From Actinomycetes bacterium (GTDB lineage: Bacteria; Actinomycetota; Actinomycetes; JAHEKZ01): a stretch of DNA of 5,177 nt. Under the pieces are notes generated by a model. It saw only the letters and a program-made list of their open reading frames with translations, was not told the DNA's origin and did no database searches. Both the position numbers and the translations under genes were made by a program. The stretch spans positions 1 through 5,177 of the forward strand of contig JAJAYM010000089.1 of assembly GCA_027117675.1 (NCBI GenBank). The letters run 5' to 3'. Of this stretch, positions 1 to 5,177 are shown one piece after another. The stretch's first letter is position 1. Every line of letters starts with the position of its first letter.

Positions 1-15
1 CGCGCTTAGCGCGGA

Positions 16-46
16 GCCGGCGGTTCCCGGCGGGGTCAAAACCCCG
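16..46 (-). terminator. GC-rich stem-loops at the 3' end of uvrD2
   Basis: A perfect 6-bp stem, CGGGGT (31-36) with ACCCCG (41-46) around the loop CAAA, spans the uvrD2 stop codon. On the minus strand it reads CGGGGTTTTGACCCCG. A second stem follows: GCCGG (16-20) with CCGGC (27-31). A third, CGCGC-TTA-GCGCG, sits at 1-13 against the window edge. There is no U-tract, which is common for actinobacterial termination signals. The functional reading is inference, and because the window ends here a larger structure could be cut off. Confidence 0.4.
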
Positions 47-1766
47 GCCAAACCGCGCCCAACACCGGCGCCGGCGCCGGGCCGCGCCGGTCGCCGGGAG
101 ACCGCCTGAGCCCGTAAGAAAAGCCGAGGTGCTTACGTGCCCTGGTGATGCCGACGTAGAGCAGTCGGCGCTCTTCAGCCACTTGCTCAGGTGTTGTCGC
201 GTAGGTGATCGGCATCATCCCCTCGGTGAGCCCGACCAGGAAGACCGCGTCCCACTCGAGCCCCTTGGCCGCGTGCAGCGAGGACAACGTGACGCCGTCA
301 CTAGCCGGAGCGTGCTGGGTGTTCGCTCGGTGCTGCAGCTCTTCGACTAGATCACCGAGATTGGCTTCCTCAACTCGCGCCTGCAACTCTCGGGCCACCT
401 CCACGATGGCCGCCCACGACTCCCAACGGTCACGCGCCTTGCTCGGGCCAGCTGGCGGGGTAGGTCGGTAGCCAACCGAGCCGAGGACGGCTGCCACTTG
501 GTCAGCGAGCCCTCCGGGCGTGGAGGTGCCATCGGCGTGGGCGGCGCCGCGCAACAACGCCACCGCCTCTCGTACCTCCTTGCGGTCGAAGAATCGTTCA
601 CCCCCACGCACCGTGTACGGCAGGTTCGCCTCGGTGAGCGCCTCTTCATAGGCCGCGCTCTGGGCGTTGATGCGGTACAAGATGGCGACCTCACGTTGGT
701 CGACGCCGGCATCGACCAAGGAGCGGATGTGCTGCACGACGGCGGTCACCTCTGCGGCCTCGTCGGCGGCCATCAGCCACTGAGCCTCAGGACCTGCCGC
801 ACGCTGCGCCTTCAGAGCGACACGGGCAGCGGGATCTGCTGCCGGTGACGAGGCGAGAAGGCGGTTGGCGGCGGCGACCACCTGAGGTGTGGATCGATAG
901 CTGCGTTCGAGTCGAACCACCGAGGCGTCTGGGAACCGCTGTCTGAAGCCAAGGAGGTAGCGCGGCGTCGCACCAGCAAACGAATAGATCGTCTGGTTTG
1001 CATCCCCGACAACGGTGAGGTCGTCGCGGTCTGCGAGCCAGAGGTCGAGGAGGCGTTGCTGAATGGGGCTGACGTCTTGGTACTCGTCGACCAACAATGA
1101 CCGGTACTGCTTGCGGACGGCATCAGCCATCGAGGCGTCATCCTCGATCATCCCGGCAGTCAGCAGCAGGACATCCTCGAAGTCGATGAAACCTCGATCC
1201 CGCTTGACGGTTTCGTAGCCGGCGTACAGGCGCGCGACCACCTCGGCGTCGAGATCGCTGCCGCCACCCCTCGCGTGCTCGCGGCTGCGCGCGGGGTAGT
1301 CCTCCGGGGTGACCTGCGAGACCTTGGCCCACTCGATCTCGGCGGCGATGTCACGGATCACTGTGCCGTCGGCGCGGACCCGCATCCGAGCGGCGGCCTC
1401 GCTGATCAGTGGCGCCTTGCCCGGGAGCACATTGGGTGGCTGGCCGCCCACCACCGACGGCCAGAAGTACCGAAGCTGTCGGAGGGCGGCGGCGTGGAAG
1501 GTACGCGCCTGCACGCCATCGACGCCGAGAGCCCTGAGCCGCCCGCGAAGCTCGCCGGCCGCGCGCGCGGTGAAGGTGAGCGCCAAGACCTCGCGAGCCG
1601 CCACTTGATCACTGACGACGAGCACTGCGACGCGGTGGGTCAGCGCCCTGGTCTTGCCGGTGCCCGCGCCGGCCAGGACACAGACTGGGCCCCTGGGCGC
1701 CGTCGCGACCGCGTGCTGCTCGGGATCGAGCGCGCCAAGAATCTCGGCGAGCGTGGCTGCGGTCAC
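36..1766 (-). CDS. uvrD2: ATP-dependent DNA helicase UvrD2 (SF1A, short form without C-terminal Cys/HRDC module)
   Basis: This is a 576-aa cytoplasmic superfamily 1A motor, a family that unwinds duplex DNA 3'-5' with ATP. Visible motifs in order: Q-motif Gln17 in LDPEQ; Walker A AGAGTGKT (32-39); motif Ia LALTFTARAAGE (61-72); Ib TFH (89-91); Walker B LLVDEYQD (224-231); motif III VVGDANQTIYSF (252-263); motif IV RLERSYRST (285-293); motif V LHAAKGLEW (497-505); motif VI YVGITRAR (537-544) with the expected arginine finger. The N-terminal stretch APRGPVCVLAGAGTGKT is typical of actinobacterial UvrD2, and the neighbours agree. The start is GTG at 1766: the codon just upstream is an in-frame TGA, and AGGA lies 7 nt before the GTG. 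The M. tuberculosis protein is about 700 aa and continues into a four-cysteine motif and an HRDC domain. Here the frame ends in a Pro/Ala-rich tail about 30 residues after motif VI. Confidence 0.95.
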   Translation of the reverse strand: MTAATLAEILGALDPEQHAVATAPRGPVCVLAGAGTGKTRALTHRVAVLVVSDQVAAREVLALTFTARAAGELRGRLRALGVDGVQARTFHAAALRQLRYFWPSVVGGQPPNVLPGKAPLISEAAARMRVRADGTVIRDIAAEIEWAKVSQVTPEDYPARSREHARGGGSDLDAEVVARLYAGYETVKRDRGFIDFEDVLLLTAGMIEDDASMADAVRKQYRSLLVDEYQDVSPIQQRLLDLWLADRDDLTVVGDANQTIYSFAGATPRYLLGFRQRFPDASVVRLERSYRSTPQVVAAANRLLASSPAADPAARVALKAQRAAGPEAQWLMAADEAAEVTAVVQHIRSLVDAGVDQREVAILYRINAQSAAYEEALTEANLPYTVRGGERFFDRKEVREAVALLRGAAHADGTSTPGGLADQVAAVLGSVGYRPTPPAGPSKARDRWESWAAIVEVARELQARVEEANLGDLVEELQHRANTQHAPASDGVTLSSLHAAKGLEWDAVFLVGLTEGMMPITYATTPEQVAEERRLLYVGITRARKHLGFSYGLRRSPGDRRGPAPAPVLGAVWPGF

Positions 1767-1779
1767 TCAGGCATCCTGA
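1767..1779. promoter_or_regulatory. Palindrome between the divergent uvrD2 and mycoredoxin start codons
   Basis: TCAGG-CAT-CCTGA is a perfect 5-bp inverted repeat with a 3-nt centre. It fills most of the 18 bp between the two GTG starts. On the minus strand it supplies AGGA 7 nt before the uvrD2 GTG, a good Shine-Dalgarno position. On the plus strand its AGG is 13 nt before the mycoredoxin GTG, which is too far for a good site. I found no clear TANNNT -10 element for either gene here, so the promoters probably overlap the coding sequence of the opposite gene. Confidence 0.4.
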
Positions 1780-1784
1780 CACTT

Positions 1785-2057
1785 GTGACTGACACCGAAC
1801 CCGGCCAGGCCCAACTGGTGGTCTACACCACCACGTGGTGCGGCCCGTGCAGTCGGCTGAAGGCCCGCCTGACCGAACGCGGCGTCCTGTTCGATGAGGT
1901 CGACATCGAGGATGACTCCAGCGGTGCTGACTGGGTGTCAACGGTCAACGGCGGGATGCACCTGATACCCACCGTGCGGTTTTCCGACGGTACCGCCATG
2001 GCGAACCCCTCGGTGGACGCCGTGCTCGAGCGCCTCGGCTCCCTGGCGCATGGGTAG
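1785..2057 (+). CDS. mrx1: Mycoredoxin (glutaredoxin-family mycothiol-dependent oxidoreductase)
   Basis: A 90-aa single-domain protein with the thioredoxin/glutaredoxin fold, no signal peptide and no membrane segment, so cytoplasmic. Family members reduce protein-mycothiol mixed disulfides through the first active-site cysteine, with mycothiol as electron source. The sequence shows strand LVVYTTT, the active site WCGPC (Cys19, Cys22), the cis-proline motif IPTVRF (Pro62) and the C-terminal signature MANPS (72-76), a layout typical of mycoredoxins. The tyrosine of the better known CGYC motif is proline here. GTG at 1785 is chosen because it leaves the usual short N-terminus before the first strand; the next GTG (1818) would remove part of that strand. 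The frame stays open far upstream, but only as antisense of uvrD2. The gene diverges from uvrD2 by 18 bp and converges on nudC with 21 bp between stop codons. A Shine-Dalgarno is weak or absent. Confidence 0.92.
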   Translation: MTDTEPGQAQLVVYTTTWCGPCSRLKARLTERGVLFDEVDIEDDSSGADWVSTVNGGMHLIPTVRFSDGTAMANPSVDAVLERLGSLAHG

Positions 2058-2091
2058 CGGACACCCGCTACGGCTGGGCTAGCGCCAGCCG
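2054..2091. terminator. Paired hairpins in the mycoredoxin/nudC convergent junction
   Basis: Two perfect 7-bp stems sit back to back, sharing base 2071. The first is GTAGCGG (2054-2060), loop ACAC, CCGCTAC (2065-2071); it overlaps the mycoredoxin stop codon. The second is CGGCTGG (2071-2077), loop GCTAGCG, CCAGCCG (2085-2091); the nudC stop codon lies in its loop. Being symmetric, they can form in transcripts from either strand, which suits bidirectional termination between convergent genes. There is no U-tract. Confidence 0.5.
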
Positions 2092-2999
2092 GCCCCGTCA
2101 TCGGGCAGATCGCCACCGAACCAGCCGTCGATCAGCCAACGCGAGATCGACACTCGCCCCGGCACGGCCACCGCACCCGAAGCAACAGATTGCGCGAGCT
2201 CCTCGCGTGCGAACCAGCGCACTTCACTGAGCTCGACGCCGTCGGGGCGGGGGTCCTGCGATCCGGCGGCCACGGCAGACGCACCGATCATCAGCGACGA
2301 TGGAAATGGCCACGGTTGGGTAGCCATGAGTCGCACCTCGTCGACCACCACCCCAGACTCCTCGGCGACCTCACGGCGTACCGCCTGCTCAGCGGTCTCT
2401 CCCGGCTCGACAAAGCCAGCCAGTGTGGAGAACCGCCCGTCCGGCCACACCTCTTGGCGCCCGAGCAGTGCGCGACTTTGGGCGTCGGTGACCAAGACGA
2501 TGACAGCGGGGTCGACGCGGGGAAAGTGCGTGGAATCATCTTCTGGACAGCGCCGCTCAGCGCCAGCAGCGCTGACCTCGGTCGGGCTGCCGCAGCGCGG
2601 ACAGTGCGTATGAGTGGCATGCCAGTTGGCCAAAGCAACCGCGTGACACAGCCACCCCGACTCGGACGCACCTACCGTGGCAGCCAGTTCGCGAAGCCCT
2701 TTCGACGGCTCGGCGGTGGCGTCGGCGGTGGCGTCGGCGGTGAGGCTGACCGCGAATCGCGCATGACCAGCCTCGTCGACGCCGAGTAGGTACTGCTCAC
2801 CGGGAGGCGCGCCAGTGGCAGGCCGCCACAGGGGTTCCGCCGTGACCGGGTCGACCAGCACCCGGCCCCTGGACACCATGAGTACGCGAGTCTGTGGGTG
2901 CGTCCACAGTTGATGAAGGGACTCCGCGTCGCCCCGGTAGCCCACAGCCCGATCGTGCACAGCTTCGGAAAAGACCAGGCGCCGCTCACTGGATGTCAC
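2079..2999 (-). CDS. nudC: NADH/NAD-cap pyrophosphatase NudC (Nudix hydrolase)
   Basis: A 306-aa enzyme of the family that splits NAD(H) into NMN(H) and AMP; E. coli NudC also removes NAD caps from RNA. From the chosen GTG, the parts in order are: an N-terminal NudC domain (to about 85); a linker with a TADATADATA tandem repeat (87-96); a zinc ribbon with Cys133, Cys136 and Cys151, where the fourth ligand is not a cysteine; the FPRVDPAVI strand (159-167); a complete Nudix box GFVEPGE...REVAEESGV (195-217); and TQPWPFPSS (227-235), the NADH-pyrophosphatase signature SQPWPFPxS with Thr for Ser. The start is uncertain. GTG at 2999 gives a normal-length N-terminus and lies 8 nt after a -10-like TAGGCT. 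GTG at 3023 and TTG at 3044 are also in frame, but neither has a well-placed ribosome site. In M. tuberculosis, NudC has been tied to turnover of isoniazid-NAD adducts. Confidence 0.93.
   Translation of the reverse strand: MTSSERRLVFSEAVHDRAVGYRGDAESLHQLWTHPQTRVLMVSRGRVLVDPVTAEPLWRPATGAPPGEQYLLGVDEAGHARFAVSLTADATADATAEPSKGLRELAATVGASESGWLCHAVALANWHATHTHCPRCGSPTEVSAAGAERRCPEDDSTHFPRVDPAVIVLVTDAQSRALLGRQEVWPDGRFSTLAGFVEPGETAEQAVRREVAEESGVVVDEVRLMATQPWPFPSSLMIGASAVAAGSQDPRPDGVELSEVRWFAREELAQSVASGAVAVPGRVSISRWLIDGWFGGDLPDDGAGWR
2711..2746. repeat. 12-bp tandem repeat inside nudC
   Basis: Two identical 12-bp units CGGCGGTGGCGT (2711-2722, 2723-2734) are followed by a diverged third that keeps CGGCGGTG (2735-2746). 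On the minus strand they encode the TADATADATAEP stretch between the N-terminal domain and the zinc ribbon. The unit is a multiple of three, so copy-number change would keep the frame. Confidence 0.75.
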
Positions 3000-3007
3000 G
3001 GTTGCCG

Positions 3008-3013
3008 AGCCTA
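3008..3013 (-). promoter_or_regulatory. Putative -10 element (TAGGCT) for a leaderless nudC transcript
   Basis: TAGGCT matches the actinobacterial TANNNT -10 consensus. Exactly 8 nt separate it from the GTG at 2999, so transcription would begin at or next to the start codon. No recognisable -35 hexamer lies 17-19 nt upstream, which is common for such promoters. This is inferred from sequence spacing only. Confidence 0.4.
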
Positions 3014-3073
3014 GGCGGTCCACCTGTCCACGCGCCGTACGCAAGGTCGGAGGTCAACGCCAGATCGGTCAGC

Positions 3074-3115
3074 TGGGTGCACGAAGTGTTGTCATCGCAG
3101 AAGTTAGTGCACCCA
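3074..3115. repeat. Perfect 9-bp inverted repeat between adnB and nudC
   Basis: TGGGTGCAC (3074-3082) and GTGCACCCA (3107-3115) are exact reverse complements with a 24-nt spacer. The repeat starts 6 nt past the adnB stop codon, so it may be the adnB terminator (long loop, no U-tract). Each arm also contains the palindrome GTGCAC, with centres 30 bp apart, so a two-site operator upstream of nudC is the alternative. The rest of 3000-3121 holds no gene. Confidence 0.55.
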
Positions 3116-3121
3116 AATCGC

Positions 3122-3664
3122 CTAGAAGGGCGTCGTACCCCGCTCGATCATCTGCGACCGCGACCCACTCCACCACTGTGTCAGGGCGGCGCGGTCGGGC
3201 AGGTCGTCAGGGCGCTCGATGCGACCGGTCGCTACGTAGTAGAAGGTGGCCACCACCTGCTCGATGGGGATCTGATGCAGTTCGGCCCACGCGAGGCGGT
3301 AGAGGGCCAACTGAAGCGGGTCCGCCGGGTGGTGACCGGTCTTCCAGTCGACGACCTCGTAGCGCGCGTCGGCTGGGAGCGTTGAGCTCGCTGGCTCGAC
3401 TGCATACACGGCGTCGATTCGTCCCACCAGGATCTGCTCGCCCAGCACGAGGTGGAACGGAGCCTCGACCGCCGCCGGCTGCCGATCCGCATAGGGGCCG
3501 GCAAGGAAGGCCTGCTGCAGGGTCACGAGGTCGTCTTCGTTTTCAGCCTCACCCTCGGGGACGAGGCCGTCGGCGTCGATGAGCGGGACCTGGCCAAAGC
3601 GCGCCTCGACCCACTGATGAAAACGTGTCCCGCGGTAAGCCGCGGCCGCAGGTGGCCGGGGCAT
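3122..3664 (-). CDS. adnB: RecB-family nuclease module of AdnB, downstream of an in-frame TAA
   Basis: A 180-aa segment in the same frame as the helicase part. It carries a complete PD-(D/E)XK RecB-type nuclease core: GTRFHQWVE with His16, LVGRIDAVY with Asp84, VVDWKTG with Asp106 and Lys108, and QLALY with Gln118 and Tyr122. It has no cysteines, so no iron-sulfur clamp. In AdnAB this domain cuts single strands during end resection. The frame stays open up to the TAA at 3710: the 15 intervening codons (3665-3709) read LLGEPDAAARRLRRP and run into MPRPP, which is the normal AdnB linker. ATG 3664 therefore lies inside a conserved motif, has no Shine-Dalgarno before it, and is probably not an ancestral start. 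It is simply the first ATG from which a free nuclease could be made by reinitiation, 45 nt after the stop. The catalytic residues show no decay. It could be the expressed C-terminus (readthrough or sequencing error) or an untranslated remnant. Confidence 0.8.
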   Translation of the reverse strand: MPRPPAAAAYRGTRFHQWVEARFGQVPLIDADGLVPEGEAENEDDLVTLQQAFLAGPYADRQPAAVEAPFHLVLGEQILVGRIDAVYAVEPASSTLPADARYEVVDWKTGHHPADPLQLALYRLAWAELHQIPIEQVVATFYYVATGRIERPDDLPDRAALTQWWSGSRSQMIERGTTPF

Positions 3665-3709
3665 TGGACGCCGGAGTCGTCGCGCCGCCGCGTCAGGTTC
3701 GCCGAGTAG

Positions 3710-3712
3710 TTA
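3710..3712 (-). other. adnB: In-frame TAA stop splitting adnB
   Basis: The minus-strand codons read TCG GCC TCT TGG GCT GTG TAA CTA CTC GGC GAA. The family-like linker pattern LSAS-x-x-V-x-LL-x-x-PDA runs through the stop with no insertion or deletion, so one codon has become TAA. The three true gene ends in the window use TGA or TAG. Confidence 0.85.
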
Positions 3713-5177
3713 CACAGCCCAAGAGGCCGACAGGGCTGACGGAAGCTCGAAGTCCTGGACGTTTTCACGCTCTGCCTCAGCGATCAGGGCAGCGATGTCG
3801 GTGTCCCATGAAGCCACTCGCTCGGCGTCACACTCGTCAAGATCGTTGCCCGAGCCCTCAGATGGCGTCAACGCGGCGAGGACCTCAAGAGCGGCAGCCT
3901 CACGGGCAGCGGCCAGCTTCGGATCACCCGTGGGGGGCCAGGCGATCGAGATCGTCTCGGCTAGCGCTGGGTTGGTTGTTTCGACGACCTCCGGCTCCCA
4001 GTGTGCAACTGTGCCGCTACCGGTTGCGCAATGGTCAGCCAGCGCCTGCAGGTACGGGCTCACAGCACGTGGCTTGGTTTGCGTCGGCCCCCATCGGTGG
4101 CCGGTAACCACCAGCCGCTCAGCCGCTCTGGTCAGCGCGACGTACGCCAGTCGTCGGTCCTCGCCCAGCTCACGTTCGGCGACCTCGGCTTTGAACGCAG
4201 CGACACCCTTGTTCCCCTCCCAGGTGGTGACGACGGGGAAGTCGGCGGCATCGCCGCGTAGCGCGTAGGGAAGCAGCGCTGGCGAGGTGAGCGGGGTAGA
4301 CCGGGACTGCCCACTGGGAAAGACGCCAGCCACCACCTGCGGAACGTAGACGCTCTGCCACTCCAGCCCCTTCGCCTTGTGCACGGTGAGGAGCGCGACA
4401 CCCTCGGCGCCACTCGGTGCCGGCACCGCCAAGGATGACCGGTAACGCTTCGCCAGGGCTAGGTAGGAGAGAAATCCACCAACCCCCGAGCCACCGCCGG
4501 ATGCGGTGAACCCCCGCGCGTGGTCGAGCAGCGCATCGACGTGGACGGAGGTAGCGCCGTGCACGGCTAGCTCGATGTCGAGGCCGGTAGCAGAGACCAC
4601 CCGCGCGATGGCCACATCTGGTGGCTGGTGCAGAACTGCTCGAAGCTGGCGGAACTCATCGGCGAACTCGGCAAAGCGCTCGCGGGCTGCGGCTGAGAAA
4701 GGGCCGGGCCCCGGGTCTTCCAACGCCTCGATCAGCGACACAGTCTCAGCTGGGTCGATACCAGCCACCGCTTCGCGAAGCTGCGCACCGACGGACTCAT
4801 CGCGCTCATCCCTTCCGCCGTCACCCGCCCGCCGAGGCAACTTCCCCACCAGCTCGCGGGCACGCGCACCGAGCTGCGCCAGATCGGCGGGTCCAATCCG
4901 CCAACGGGGGCCAGCCAGCAGCCGGACCAGGCTGGGGTTCGCCGACGGGTCGTGGAGAACGTCCAGGGTCGCCACCACCTCAGCGATCTCCGGCAGCTCG
5001 AGCAACCCACTCAGGCCGACGACATCGACAGGTACCTCACGGTCAGTCAGGCCCTCGATGATCTGCGGGAAGACCTTCGACTCGCGGCACAGCACGGCGA
5101 TGTCTGAAGGTTGGCGACCAGCGGCCACCTCGGCCGCCACCGCGTCACAGAGAACTTCGATCTCTTCGGCGGCCGTC
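3710..5177 (-). CDS. adnB: AdnB helicase subunit, C-terminal motor half (5' end outside window, ends at internal TAA)
   Basis: 488 codons are visible; the frame is open to the right edge, so the N-terminus (Walker A and B, motifs I-III) lies outside. The GTG at 5140 is an ordinary internal valine. This is the RecA-like 2A/2B part of an SF1 motor: VLCRE near residue 29, motif V LLTVHKAKGLEW (262-273) and motif VI LAYVALTRAAERL (343-355) with the arginine finger at Arg350. The linker ELPSALSAS near the end is the usual lead into the nuclease domain. AdnAB is the actinobacterial RecBCD/AddAB-like machine that unwinds and resects double-strand breaks. The AdnB identity rests on this architecture plus its place upstream of nudC, mycoredoxin and uvrD2; adnA is expected beyond the right edge. 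Translation as read stops at TAA 3710-3712, detaching the motor from its nuclease. Codon use is even on both sides of that stop. Confidence 0.9.
   Translation of the reverse strand, partial: TAAEEIEVLCDAVAAEVAAGRQPSDIAVLCRESKVFPQIIEGLTDREVPVDVVGLSGLLELPEIAEVVATLDVLHDPSANPSLVRLLAGPRWRIGPADLAQLGARARELVGKLPRRAGDGGRDERDESVGAQLREAVAGIDPAETVSLIEALEDPGPGPFSAAARERFAEFADEFRQLRAVLHQPPDVAIARVVSATGLDIELAVHGATSVHVDALLDHARGFTASGGGSGVGGFLSYLALAKRYRSSLAVPAPSGAEGVALLTVHKAKGLEWQSVYVPQVVAGVFPSGQSRSTPLTSPALLPYALRGDAADFPVVTTWEGNKGVAAFKAEVAERELGEDRRLAYVALTRAAERLVVTGHRWGPTQTKPRAVSPYLQALADHCATGSGTVAHWEPEVVETTNPALAETISIAWPPTGDPKLAAAREAAALEVLAALTPSEGSGNDLDECDAERVASWDTDIAALIAEAERENVQDFELPSALSASWAV

Noticed and set aside
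1275..1784. Long plus-strand open frame leading into the mycoredoxin gene, suggesting a fused 260-aa protein
   Set aside because: It is antisense to the well-supported uvrD2 motor sequence, shows no family resemblance, and high G+C keeps antisense frames open. The redox domain is complete from GTG 1785.
3052..3057. TTGACC on the minus strand as a -35 box for nudC
   Set aside because: It lies 38 nt from the TAGGCT element, far more than the usual 16-19 nt, and no -10 hexamer sits at the correct spacing from it.
3665..3712. Frameshift as the cause of the adnB interruption
   Set aside because: Codons before and after the TAA are in the same frame, and the linker has the expected length. A substitution explains it; an insertion or deletion does not.
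3710..3712. Recoding by selenocysteine or a variant genetic code
   Set aside because: Selenocysteine uses TGA, not TAA. The other genes here end normally at TGA or TAG, and three stops are too few to argue for TAA reassignment.
4621..5061. Plus-strand open frame of 146 codons opposite adnB
   Set aside because: The translation is Arg/Pro/Ala-rich low-complexity typical of antisense GC-rich DNA, and it lies wholly within conserved helicase sequence.
5138..5140. GTG at 5140 as the start of a helicase gene
   Set aside because: The frame continues open to the window edge with helicase-like sequence (VLCDAVAAEVAAG), and the motor N-terminal half must lie upstream, so this is an internal valine.

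Overview
The window is GC-rich (roughly two-thirds G+C) chromosomal DNA with dense, short-spaced genes and GTG starts. Its gene order is uvrD2 – mycoredoxin – nudC – adnB. I recall the same order from Mycobacterium tuberculosis (Rv3198c – Rv3198A – Rv3199c – Rv3201c). Together with a mycothiol-type glutaredoxin and an AdnB-type helicase-nuclease, this points to an actinobacterium (Actinomycetota). The genus cannot be read from this sequence.

Layout, left to right. (1) uvrD2, minus strand, 36–1766: an SF1A helicase of 576 aa with all motor motifs. It stops where longer UvrD2 proteins continue into a four-cysteine motif and an HRDC domain. (2) A mycoredoxin, plus strand, 1785–2057. Its GTG start lies only 18 bp from the uvrD2 GTG start, and a small palindrome sits between the two. 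(3) nudC, minus strand, 2079–2999: a Nudix NADH/NAD-cap pyrophosphatase. It converges on the mycoredoxin gene through two back-to-back hairpins. A TAGGCT -10 element 8 nt from its favoured GTG suggests a leaderless transcript. (4) A 122-bp intergenic stretch holding a perfect 9-bp inverted repeat. (5) adnB, minus strand, from the right edge to 3122: the second motor domain and RecB-like nuclease of the AdnB subunit. The N-terminal motor half and presumably adnA lie beyond the right edge.

The most notable feature is in adnB. A single in-frame TAA (3710–3712) falls in the conserved linker between motor and nuclease. The same frame then continues with recognisable linker sequence and an intact PD-(D/E)XK nuclease. 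It may be a nonsense allele, a base-calling or assembly error, a motor/nuclease split, or readthrough; the sequence alone does not decide.

Two genes act on DNA ends and strand separation (AdnB with AdnA in end resection; UvrD2 as a 3'-5' motor). The other two handle redox and nicotinamide cofactors. I see no RNA genes, mobile elements, CRISPR arrays or phage genes. No stretch over 300 bases lacks a gene. Apart from the adnB interruption and the short UvrD2, this is a conserved housekeeping neighbourhood, and I found no convincing sign of a wholly new system.
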